NCBI GenBank assembly: GCA_025699005.1
Contig: JAILWI010000002.1
Coordinates: 367,246 to 424,709 of the forward strand
Origin: Chloroflexota bacterium
GTDB taxonomy: Bacteria > Chloroflexota > Limnocylindria > QHBO01
DNA length: 57,464 nt
Direction of reading: 5' to 3'
In this document: piece by piece, positions 1 to 7,229 of the stretch
How the letters are laid out: each line of letters begins with the position of its first letter
Position numbering within the stretch: the first letter of the stretch is position 1
Made by a program: the position numbers and the translations under genes
Notes under the pieces: model-generated
The model's input: only the letters and a program-made list of their open reading frames with translations
What the model was told of the DNA's origin: nothing
Database searches by the model: none

Positions 1-924
1 GGCGGTCGCGGTGGGCGAGGCAATGTCCACTTCGCCAGTGCGACGCACCGCGCGCCGAAGCACGCGGAAAAGGGGACTCCCGGCGAGGAGCGCTGGATCG
101 AGCTCGAGCTGAAGCTGATCGCCGACATCGGCCTCGTCGGTGCGCCGAACGCCGGCAAGTCGACCCTCCTCGCGGCCCTGACGGAGGCGCGCCCCGAGGT
201 CGGGGCATACCCGTTCACGACGATCACCCCGAACCTCGGCGTGATCGCGCTCGACGACGAGCACCGCGCCGTGATCGCCGATGTCCCGGGGCTCATCGAG
301 GGCGCTCACGAGGGCAAGGGGCTCGGCCATCACTTCCTCCGGCACGTCGAGCGCACCCGCGTCATCGTCGGAGTGGTCGACGGCTCCGCCGCTGATCCGG
401 TCGGCGAGTGGGACGCGGTCGCCGAGGAGCTCCGGCTGCATGACCCGACACTCCTGGCGCGGCCGATGCCGATCGTGTTCACGAAGCTCGACCTTCCCGA
501 GGCCCGCGAGCGGTGGCCCGAGGTGCGCAAGGCTCTCGAGGCCGACGGCCACGACCCCCTCGGCGTGAGCGCGCACGACGGAACCGGGCTCGACGCCCTG
601 CTCGATCGGCTGCGGACGGCCCTGGCAGAAGCGGAGGACCAGGAAGATGCTGCGAGCGGCGACGCCACGATGCGGGTCCATCGTTTCGACCCGCTGGCCG
701 AGGGATGGGAAGTGGTCGCGGAGGGCGACGGCTTCCGGGTGCGAGGCCGCCGCATCGAAGTCCAGGCGGCCCGCACCGACTTCGAGAACGCCGAGTCGCG
801 TGACCGGTTCTGGCGTCTGCTCGAGCGGCTGGGGATCGACGCGGAGCTGCGGCGAGCCGGTGCCGGCGCCGGAGCCGCAGTGCACATCGGACCGGTCGAG
901 CTCGAGTGGGGCGACGACGATTGA
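1..924 (+). CDS. obgE: Obg-family GTPase ObgE (CgtA), 5'-truncated
   Basis: This is the C-terminal part of the ribosome-associated GTPase Obg, which acts in late 50S subunit assembly and stress control. The frame is open from base 1, so the start and most of the glycine-rich Obg fold lie off the contig; a GGRGGRGN stretch at the left edge is its tail. The G1 P-loop GAPNAGKST is at codons 47-55, G3 DVPGLIEG near codon 94, and G4 TKLD near codon 161. After the G domain there is an Obg C-terminal (OCT) domain ending WGDDD. nadD follows immediately and rsfS after that, a common bacterial order. The internal ATG at 241 falls between G1 and G3 and cannot be the start. Confidence 0.95.
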   Translation, partial: GGRGGRGNVHFASATHRAPKHAEKGTPGEERWIELELKLIADIGLVGAPNAGKSTLLAALTEARPEVGAYPFTTITPNLGVIALDDEHRAVIADVPGLIEGAHEGKGLGHHFLRHVERTRVIVGVVDGSAADPVGEWDAVAEELRLHDPTLLARPMPIVFTKLDLPEARERWPEVRKALEADGHDPLGVSAHDGTGLDALLDRLRTALAEAEDQEDAASGDATMRVHRFDPLAEGWEVVAEGDGFRVRGRRIEVQAARTDFENAESRDRFWRLLERLGIDAELRRAGAGAGAAVHIGPVELEWGDDD

Positions 925-938
925 GCCCGGGACTGCTG

Positions 939-1601
939 ATGGCCCCCCGCAGCGGGACCGAGACGCGCGCAGCGGGCGCCCGCCGCTCGGAGCGCGCCGG
1001 TCGGATCGGCGTCTTCGGCGGAACATTCGACCCACCGCACGTGGGGCACCTCTGGTTGGCGGCGATGGCCGCCGACGCCGTGGGCCTCGACCGGGTCCTG
1101 TTCATGCCGGCCGCTCAACCGCCGCACAAGGGGGAGCGCCTGGTCACGCGCGCCGCTGATCGGCTGCTCATGACGCGCCTCGCCATCGACGGCGATCCTG
1201 CCTTCGAGCTGAGCGGCCTCGAGATGGAGCGTCCGGGGCCCTCGTACACGATCGACAGCATCGTCGACCTCAAGCGCCTGCATCCCGACGACGAGCTCCT
1301 CCTCGTCATGGCCGCCGATTCGCTCGAGCAGATCGACACCTGGCGGGAGCCCGATCGGCTGCTCGACGAGGTCCGATGGATCGTGGGCCCGCGTCCCGGC
1401 ACGAAGCCGCCCGACCCCGCTCGACTGGCCGAGCGCTTCGGGGAGCGTGCCTCCCGCATCGAGCTGCTCAACGGACCGGCGCTCGACGTGAGCGCATCAG
1501 AGATCCGTCGCCGGGTGGCGGCGGGGGAGACCATCCGCTACCTTGTGCCGCGCGACGTGGAGGAGATGATCATCGAGCGAGGAATGTACCGACGTGGCTG
1601 A
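939..1601 (+). CDS. nadD: Nicotinate-nucleotide adenylyltransferase
   Basis: NadD transfers AMP from ATP to nicotinate mononucleotide to give deamido-NAD in cytosolic NAD synthesis. The signature GGTFDPPHVGH, containing the HxGH nucleotidyltransferase motif, is close to the N-terminus, and the end has the usual ISxSEIRRR-like region (DVSASEIRRRV). I chose the ATG at 939, giving 220 residues. A GTG at 906 in the same frame would overlap obgE by 19 bases and add 11 residues without a better ribosome site, so the start is uncertain. The stop overlaps the GTG of rsfS by 8 bases, so the two are probably translationally coupled. Confidence 0.92.
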   Translation: MAPRSGTETRAAGARRSERAGRIGVFGGTFDPPHVGHLWLAAMAADAVGLDRVLFMPAAQPPHKGERLVTRAADRLLMTRLAIDGDPAFELSGLEMERPGPSYTIDSIVDLKRLHPDDELLLVMAADSLEQIDTWREPDRLLDEVRWIVGPRPGTKPPDPARLAERFGERASRIELLNGPALDVSASEIRRRVAAGETIRYLVPRDVEEMIIERGMYRRG

Positions 1602-2001
1602 CGAAGCCGTCGACGCGACCGAGACGGAGTTGCCTCCGGAACGTGTCGAGATTCCGGAGGACGCGGCCGCGCTCGCGCACCGCATCGTGGAGATCGCGTC
1701 CGACAAGAAGGGCAACGACATCGTCATGCTGCGCACCGCCGAGCTGACCACGATGGCCGACTTCTTCGTCATCTGCTCGGGGCGAAGCGATCGCCAGGTC
1801 TCCGCCCTCTCGGGCGCGATCATCGACGAGCTGCGCCGGGACGGCATCCGGCCCCTCGGCGTGGAGGGGCGCCAGTCCGCGCGCTGGGTGCTCCTGGACT
1901 TCGGATCGGTCATCGTCCACGTCTTCGCGCCCGACGAGCGCGAGTTCTACGGCCTCGAGCGGCTGTGGGGCAACGCCGCCCAGGTCGTTCGCATCGTCTG
2001 A
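1594..2001 (+). CDS. rsfS: Ribosomal silencing factor RsfS
   Basis: RsfS (DUF143/Iojap family, 135 residues here) binds ribosomal protein L14 on the 50S subunit and blocks subunit joining under starvation. The family core is clear: a DIVMLRTAELTTMADFFVIC segment, then the VEGRQSARWVLLDFGSVIVHVF strand region and a C-terminal YGLERLWG motif. The start is the GTG at 1594, which lies inside the end of nadD; nadD-rsfS pairing is very common. The N-terminal 30 residues are an acidic extension of low conservation. Confidence 0.93.
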   Translation: MADEAVDATETELPPERVEIPEDAAALAHRIVEIASDKKGNDIVMLRTAELTTMADFFVICSGRSDRQVSALSGAIIDELRRDGIRPLGVEGRQSARWVLLDFGSVIVHVFAPDEREFYGLERLWGNAAQVVRIV

Positions 2002-2088
2002 GGGCGCCCCGCAAGTACCATCGGGGTCCGGGGTGGATGGCCCATCGGTCCCATTGAGGGTCGGGTCATCGATTCGCATCCTCGATGC

Positions 2089-2367
2089 ATGAGCGACCAC
2101 CCGCGACGTTCGCGACCAATCGAGACCTGCCGCTTCTGCAGTGGGGACCTTCTCGCCAGCGTCTTCGACACCGTCTTCCGGGACACGGAGGCCGACGAGC
2201 GGCTCTTCTTCGCCATTCCGGGTGCGCTGTGCGTGCCGTGCCGCCAGCTCTACGTCGATCAGCAGCTCATCGGCATCCTCGGACTCGACGGTGCCCGCTG
2301 CACGTTCGCCATCGAGTCGGACCGCGTTCTCCAGACCGGCAACGCGGGGCAGGCCCCCGCGGCCTGA
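2089..2367 (+). CDS. Small zinc-ribbon protein, function unknown
   Basis: A 92-residue protein with CRFC near residue 14 and CVPC near residue 48. This is a pair of CxxC knuckles suited to binding one zinc, as in YgiT/MqsA-type zinc-finger domains. It lacks a recognisable C-terminal HTH. It follows rsfS by 87 bases and ends just before the convergent holA. The start ATG at 2089 has no strong Shine-Dalgarno. I do not recognise a specific family and infer only metal binding. Confidence 0.6.
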   Translation: MSDHPRRSRPIETCRFCSGDLLASVFDTVFRDTEADERLFFAIPGALCVPCRQLYVDQQLIGILGLDGARCTFAIESDRVLQTGNAGQAPAA

Positions 2368-2368
2368 G

Positions 2369-2381
2369 GCCGCCCTGCGGC
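2369..2381. terminator. Small GC hairpin between convergent genes
   Basis: GCCGC-CCT-GCGGC forms a 5-bp hairpin in the 15-base gap between the stops of the zinc-ribbon gene (+) and holA (-). There is no T-tract on either side. A bidirectional terminator role is suggested only by position. Confidence 0.25.
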
Positions 2382-2382
2382 G

Positions 2383-3411
2383 TCAGCCGGCTCTGCCGGC
2401 CAGCAGGTGCTCTCCCAGCCACGCGACGAGCGCCGGCTCCTCATCGACCTCGTTCGACTTGATCGCCACGTCGGCCTCGAACAGGCCGATGAGCATCCGA
2501 TCCAGCTCATCCCCGCGATAGCGACGTGCAGCCTCCACGATGCGCTCCGCCATTCGCGCGTTCCCGCGCGCCAGCCGGCGCGCCACCTCGGTCGGCGACG
2601 TCTTCGCGGCCACGAGATCGCGCGCGACGATGAGGTCGGAGACGCGGCCGGCCAGGGATGCCAGGATGCGCAGGCCCGGTTGACCGTCCTCGAGAGCTCG
2701 CCGCAGCGCTTCTGCCGCGGCCGCGGGCTCGCGCCGATCCAGGGCGTTGGTGATGGCGAATACCGACGCCGGCCGCGTGTCGGCCGTCAACGCCTCGACA
2801 TCCTCGACGCCGATCGAGTCGCCGTCGGCATAGGTCGCCAACTTGCGAAGCTCGGAGTCCGCGATGCGCGTCATCTCGCCGCGCTCGATATCGGTCTCCC
2901 AGATGGATCCGCCGATGCGCTCGGCCAGGACGTGTGCGGCGCGCACCTCGATCTTCAGGCCGAGCCTCGCCGCGTGGTTCACGATCCAGCCTCGCAGGTC
3001 GCCGCGGCGTGGCGCGCTGTGCTCCTCGACGACACCGCCTCGAGCCTTCACGGCCTCGGCGAGCTTCTTCAGCAGCGCCGGGGGCTTCGTGATGTCGCGC
3101 GACGGACGCTCCTCGAGCAGAGCCAGGGCCGCGCCATCGGGCAGGTCGCTCACGAGGGCCAGCAGGCGGTCGGCAGCCGCCGTCGAGCGGCCGGCGGCCT
3201 TCAACGGCTGGCGCAGCACGGCGAGGTGCACGCCGAACATGCCCACGGTGCCGGCCTCGAGTCGGGCGCGGTCGATCGCCGCCTCGTCGGGCGTGCTCTG
3301 CGGAACGATCTCGACGCGGTCGGTGGCGTCGACGTTCGTCGCGAACTCGCGCATGGCCAGGTCGAGACCGAAGCCGTCGTCTCCGTGGAGCAGCGCGACC
3401 GGCGCGCTCAT
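2383..3411 (-). CDS. holA: DNA polymerase III subunit delta
   Basis: HolA (delta) is the clamp-loader subunit that opens the beta sliding clamp. The 342-residue length matches the family. It opens with ALLHGDDGFGLDLA, corresponding to the GxDxFL start of delta domain 1. A degenerate AAA+-like domain follows, including the RGDLRGWIVNHAARLGL segment, and then an all-helical C-terminal domain with ALRRALEDGQPGLRILASLAGRVSDL. It overlaps the HD-domain gene by 4 bases and is last in the comEA-comEC-HD-holA unit. comEC next to holA is a frequent bacterial arrangement. Confidence 0.9.
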   Translation of the reverse strand: MSAPVALLHGDDGFGLDLAMREFATNVDATDRVEIVPQSTPDEAAIDRARLEAGTVGMFGVHLAVLRQPLKAAGRSTAAADRLLALVSDLPDGAALALLEERPSRDITKPPALLKKLAEAVKARGGVVEEHSAPRRGDLRGWIVNHAARLGLKIEVRAAHVLAERIGGSIWETDIERGEMTRIADSELRKLATYADGDSIGVEDVEALTADTRPASVFAITNALDRREPAAAAEALRRALEDGQPGLRILASLAGRVSDLIVARDLVAAKTSPTEVARRLARGNARMAERIVEAARRYRGDELDRMLIGLFEADVAIKSNEVDEEPALVAWLGEHLLAGRAG

Positions 3412-3965
3412 GCGCCCGCCTCCCAGGCCAGGCGCAGCCGGGCCACGAGCTCGTCCACCGACAGACCCGTGACCTCGGCCAGCTCCGCTTCCAGGGCGTG
3501 GGCGGGGCGCCGGGCGAGATCGATCGCGCCGGCGTGGGCCGGGTGGCGTCGCTTCATGTCGTCGAGCCGCTCGTCGACGGTGAGGAACTCCTGGGCGACG
3601 TGCCGGTCGGCGACGGCCACGAGGACCGACGGCCAGCCGATCGGGTAGCGCTCGTCGTCGAGCAGGCAGCTGATCGGGTGGGAGGCGACCGGCATCGCGA
3701 GCTCCTCGTACCCCGCCGCCTCGAGCCGTCGCGCGCCGACGATGCCGTGCTCCCCGCCGGTGCGCCGGACCTCCACCTTGTCGATGTCATGGAGCAGGGC
3801 CGCCGCTTCGACCAGGGCACCGTCGATCGGGACCTGTGCCTCCGCCAAGAGGGCGGCTCCGGCTCGCGCCACCCGGGCCACGCCCTCGGAATGTCGAACG
3901 ATGCCGTCCGGCAGCCCGGCCTCGTCGAGCAGCCGCCGCGCAGTGGTTCGGTCGGGTACAGCCAC
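3408..3965 (-). CDS. HD-domain metal-dependent phosphohydrolase
   Basis: A 185-residue HD-superfamily protein. The metal-binding pattern is visible: H25 in VRHSEG, H59-D60 in LLHDIDK, H73 in GEHGIV and H96 in ASHPIS. Such proteins hydrolyse phosphate esters, often of nucleotides; the substrate cannot be told here. The GTG start at 3965 is chosen because the HD fold begins within 25 residues of it. Its stop overlaps holA by 4 bases. The frame of comEC as read runs across the first 412 bases of this gene, which I attribute to a probable single-base error in comEC. Confidence 0.82.
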   Translation of the reverse strand: MAVPDRTTARRLLDEAGLPDGIVRHSEGVARVARAGAALLAEAQVPIDGALVEAAALLHDIDKVEVRRTGGEHGIVGARRLEAAGYEELAMPVASHPISCLLDDERYPIGWPSVLVAVADRHVAQEFLTVDERLDDMKRRHPAHAGAIDLARRPAHALEAELAEVTGLSVDELVARLRLAWEAGA

Positions 3966-6448
3966 GGGCCGATGCTACCCGCGGGGGCGTGTCCGTGCAC
4001 CGGGACCGGCACCGACCAGGCATCGCCCGCGCGGACGCTCATCGTGCGTCCGTCGGTGGCGAGCTCGACGTCGCCGTCGAGGTCGGTGCGGTAGACGCTG
4101 ATCGATCCGCGAGCGGCGAGCGCCGCGAGGGTCTCGGGCGCAGGATGGCCGTACTCGTTTCCGCTCCCCGACGAGATGACCGCCACGGTCGGGCGCGCGG
4201 CGTCGAGGAGGCCGCCCGTGGTCGACGAGGTCGATCCATGGTGGCCGACCTTGAGCAGGTCCGCCCACGGGACGATGCCCGCCGACACGAGAGCGTTTTC
4301 GACCGGTGCTTCCGCGTCGCCGGTCAGGAGCGCCGTGAACCCGCCGTGGCCGAGGGCAAGGACCACGGACCCGTTGTTGATGTCGCCCTCGGGCAGCGGC
4401 GCGGCCGCGGCAGCATCGGACGGAGCGAGCACCTCGAGCCCCGTGCTGGGATCCAGGCGGAGATGGAGCCCGGCGCGCGCCAGGATGGTCGGCACGCCGG
4501 CGAGTTCGGCATCGGCGAAGAGCCGATCGGCCGCAGCGTTCTCGAACGGGATGCCGGCATGCAGGAGCGCTCCGATGCGGTGGCGCGCCAGCACGTCGAC
4601 GAGTCCTGCGACGTGATCCTGGTGCGGGTGGCTGAGCACCAGCAGGTCGATTCGCCGTGCGAAGAACGGGAGGTTCGCGCCCATCCGGCGGAGTGTCCGC
4701 TCCGGATCCGGGCCGCCGTCCACGAGCATGGTTCGGCCCGTGGGTGTCTCGACCAGGATCGCGTCGCCCTGGCCGACGTCGAGCACCGTCACGTGGAGCC
4801 GCCCGTCGGGCCGCGATGCGAGCGAGATCACCGCCAGCACACAGATCAGCGCCGCGCCGATGGGAACCGGCCGTAGGAGCCGCGTCGGCCGGGCTCGGCC
4901 CGAACCCGGCACGTCGAGCGCGGCCCGCTGCTCGGTGCCACGCTCGTCTGCCAGCGCCCAGGCGACGATGGCGAGGACCGGGAGCCAGGCCACGGCGACC
5001 GGTGGCGGGATCGAGACGTCGACGGCGGCAAGGGGAATCGATGCGGTCGCCGAGCCGAGGACGACGATGGTGCGCAGGACGAGCCATGCCGCTCCCCCGG
5101 CGAGCCATCCGAGCGAGTCGGCAAGCAGCGCCGGGAGGTGCCCGGTGGCTGCCCCGACGAGCGCGGCCACGGCGGCAAGAAGCATCGCGACCGGAACGAA
5201 GGGGACCACGAGGACGTTGGCCAACGGCGCCACGAGCGAGAGCCGCTCGAAGTTCACCAGGATCACGGGCAGCGTGGTGAGCTGCGCGGCGAGGGTGAGG
5301 GCCACCGGCTCGCGGATCCAGCCCGGCCATCCGGGCAGCCGCCGCTCGATGCCGGCGCCGAACCAGATGAGCCCGGCGGTGGCCAGCAGCGACAGCTGGA
5401 AGCCGACATCCCAGAGGACCGACGGAGCCGCTATGAGCATGAGCAGGGCGGCAAGCATCAATGCCGATGCCGCGTGCGCGCGCGAGCCCCCGAGGCGGGC
5501 CACCAGCATGGCACCCGCCATGAGCGCCGCCCGGACCACCGACGGGCTCGCGCCCGCCAGGAGCACGTAGCCGCCGACAACGCTCACGGCGACCGCGGCG
5601 GTCGTCCATCGCCCTCCGGGGCCGCGTTCGAGCGGCCGCGCGGCCACGGCGACGAGGGCGGCGACGATGGCGATGTTCCAGCCCGAGATCGCGACCACGT
5701 GGGTGAGTCCGGCCGCGGCGAACGCATCCTCGATCTCGGGCGCGATGGCCGAGCGCACCCCGAGCAGGATCCCGGCGCCGAGCGCGGCCTCGGGCTCCGG
5801 GACGAGCCGGTTGAGGCCGCCGAGCAGTGTCGCTCGCACGCCGGCGAGAAGGGCCGGCGGTCCGCTGGCCTCGGCGACGACGTCGGCGTCCCGGACGCGA
5901 GCGATGACCGCGACGCCCTGGCGCGCCAAGTAGGCGCGATACGCGAACCCGTCGAAGTCCTCGGGTACCTCGAGCCGTCCCCTGACGCGCACGCGGTCCG
6001 CGCTGCCGAGGTCGATCCCGCGTGGCATCCACGCCAGGAGACGGTCGGTGGCCGTGACCGGCGCGCCGCCGACGACCATGACCACGTCGCGCAGGACGAC
6101 CTGCATGCGGTCCTCGCGTGGCCTCGGGTCGTCCGCCACGACGCCCACGACCTCGTGCTCGGCACCATCGACGAGGCGGGTGAGCGATGTCCGGTCGGGC
6201 GCCGCCGTGATGTCGGTGTCCGACCCCCGCCACGCCCCGATCCCGCACCCGGCCGCGCCGACGCCACGGCGGATGACCGCGCTTCCCATATGGGCTAACC
6301 GCCCCGCCGTCGCCCCGCCCGCGACGCGCGCCGCACCGGCCACGCGCCCACCGGCGAGCGGCAGCACCGGCGCGCCGGCGTCCTGCAGCCGGATGCCGGC
6401 GCCGACCCCCGCCAGGAGCGAGGGCAGGACGAAGCGCCCGGTGCCCAT
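3554..6448 (-). CDS. comEC: DNA internalization channel ComEC/Rec2 (3' end probably frameshifted)
   Basis: ComEC forms the inner-membrane channel for single-stranded DNA in natural transformation. The N-terminal hydrophobic and OB-like part is followed by the Competence domain, with a HVVAISGWNIAIVAA motif and many transmembrane helices. A C-terminal metallo-beta-lactamase-like domain has VLDVGQGDAILVE, LSHPHQDH and LKVGHHGS. As read the frame gives 964 residues, but the last 137 codons lie over the HD gene in another frame and are Ser/Arg-rich. One extra base in the G5 run at 3983-3987 would give a stop (TAG, minus strand) at 3975-3977, ten bases before the HD start, and a normal protein of about 824 residues. 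The start is 2 bases after the comEA stop. Confidence 0.9.
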   Translation of the reverse strand: MGTGRFVLPSLLAGVGAGIRLQDAGAPVLPLAGGRVAGAARVAGGATAGRLAHMGSAVIRRGVGAAGCGIGAWRGSDTDITAAPDRTSLTRLVDGAEHEVVGVVADDPRPREDRMQVVLRDVVMVVGGAPVTATDRLLAWMPRGIDLGSADRVRVRGRLEVPEDFDGFAYRAYLARQGVAVIARVRDADVVAEASGPPALLAGVRATLLGGLNRLVPEPEAALGAGILLGVRSAIAPEIEDAFAAAGLTHVVAISGWNIAIVAALVAVAARPLERGPGGRWTTAAVAVSVVGGYVLLAGASPSVVRAALMAGAMLVARLGGSRAHAASALMLAALLMLIAAPSVLWDVGFQLSLLATAGLIWFGAGIERRLPGWPGWIREPVALTLAAQLTTLPVILVNFERLSLVAPLANVLVVPFVPVAMLLAAVAALVGAATGHLPALLADSLGWLAGGAAWLVLRTIVVLGSATASIPLAAVDVSIPPPVAVAWLPVLAIVAWALADERGTEQRAALDVPGSGRARPTRLLRPVPIGAALICVLAVISLASRPDGRLHVTVLDVGQGDAILVETPTGRTMLVDGGPDPERTLRRMGANLPFFARRIDLLVLSHPHQDHVAGLVDVLARHRIGALLHAGIPFENAAADRLFADAELAGVPTILARAGLHLRLDPSTGLEVLAPSDAAAAAPLPEGDINNGSVVLALGHGGFTALLTGDAEAPVENALVSAGIVPWADLLKVGHHGSTSSTTGGLLDAARPTVAVISSGSGNEYGHPAPETLAALAARGSISVYRTDLDGDVELATDGRTMSVRAGDAWSVPVPVHGHAPAGSIGPWLYPTEPLRGGCSTRPGCRTASFDIPRAWPGWREPEPPSWRRHRSRSTVPWSKRRPCSMTSTRWRSGAPAGSTASSARDGSRRRGTRSSRCRSPPTRSAACSTTSATRSAGRRSSWPSPTGTSPRSSSPSTSGSTT

Positions 6449-6450
6449 CG

Positions 6451-7080
6451 TCAGCCGGCGGTTGCCAGGTCCCGGATGTCCTCGAGCTGGCCGCGGTTGA
6501 TGACGCCGCGGGTCACCGCGTCGTCGAGCGACGCGAACGGCTGCTCCTGTCGCGCGGCCACGATCTTCTGCACGGTGACCGGCCCGATGCCCGGAAGCGC
6601 CTCGAGCGCCTCCGGCGTGGCGGTGTTGAGGTCGACCAACCCGCCGGTCGCGCCACTCGCGGGCTCCGCGCCGGGTCCGGCGCCGGGCGCCGCGGCGACA
6701 CTCTCGCCGAGTCGAGGGACGCGCACCTGCTCTCCGTCGTTCAGCGGCTGCGCCAGGTTGATCGTCGCGGCCGCGGCGACGAGGTCCGCGTCGGAGTCGT
6801 AGCCGCCGGCCGCTCGAATGGCGTCGGCGATCCGCGACCCGGCCGGCAGCTCCCGGACTCCCGGTGCGGCGACGGCGCCCTCGACGTCGACGACGATGGT
6901 TCCCGTGCCCGTCGGAGACGGCTCCGACGCGGGCGTCGCGACCGCGGACGCCAAGAGGCCGCGCGCCGAGAGCTCATCGGACGGAGCCGGTGGCGGGGCG
7001 ATCAGGAGCCACGCGGCGCAGAGGGCGAGCACACCGGCGCACCCGCCGGCCCCCAGGACGATCCGATCCGACCGTGACAC
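6451..7080 (-). CDS. comEA: ComEA-like competence DNA-binding protein
   Basis: ComEA is the membrane-anchored DNA receptor of transformation and hands DNA to ComEC. The 209 residues contain one N-terminal transmembrane segment (about residues 8-28, ending LLIAPPPAP) and a Pro/Ser/Thr linker. An SLBB-type domain follows (VVDVEGAVAAPGVREL to NDGEQVRVPRLGE). A C-terminal helix-hairpin-helix pair begins VDLNTATPEALEALPGIGPVTVQKIV. It is first in the unit with comEC, HD and holA. No pilus genes are in the window, so competence itself is not shown. Confidence 0.92.
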   Translation of the reverse strand: MSRSDRIVLGAGGCAGVLALCAAWLLIAPPPAPSDELSARGLLASAVATPASEPSPTGTGTIVVDVEGAVAAPGVRELPAGSRIADAIRAAGGYDSDADLVAAAATINLAQPLNDGEQVRVPRLGESVAAAPGAGPGAEPASGATGGLVDLNTATPEALEALPGIGPVTVQKIVAARQEQPFASLDDAVTRGVINRGQLEDIRDLATAG

Positions 7081-7199
7081 CGCGATTCCTCCGCGGGAGG
7101 CGAGGAGATCGTCGAGCAGTGGCTGCGTCCGACGCCCGGAACCCGGGCACTCGGCGCCGGGCGTCGGAAGCAGGCCAGCACCCTAGTCCGCCGGTCGTT

Positions 7200-7218
7200 A
7201 CCTCGTGGTTACCGAGGT
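7200..7218 (-). terminator. Hairpin downstream of leuS
   Basis: ACCTCG-TGGTTAC-CGAGGT forms a perfect 6-bp stem with a 7-base loop, 12 bases past the leuS stop and upstream of comEA. There is no clear T-run, so intrinsic termination is uncertain. The rest of the 149-base gap (7081-7229) must hold the comEA promoter, which I cannot pin down. Confidence 0.3.
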
Positions 7219-7229
7219 CTTACGGACGC

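Noticed and set aside
3975..6248. 757-codon minus-strand frame parallel to comEC
   Set aside because: Arg/Gly/Pro-rich alternate frame of comEC. Only its stop at 3975-3977 is useful, as the likely true end of ComEC after a one-base correction.
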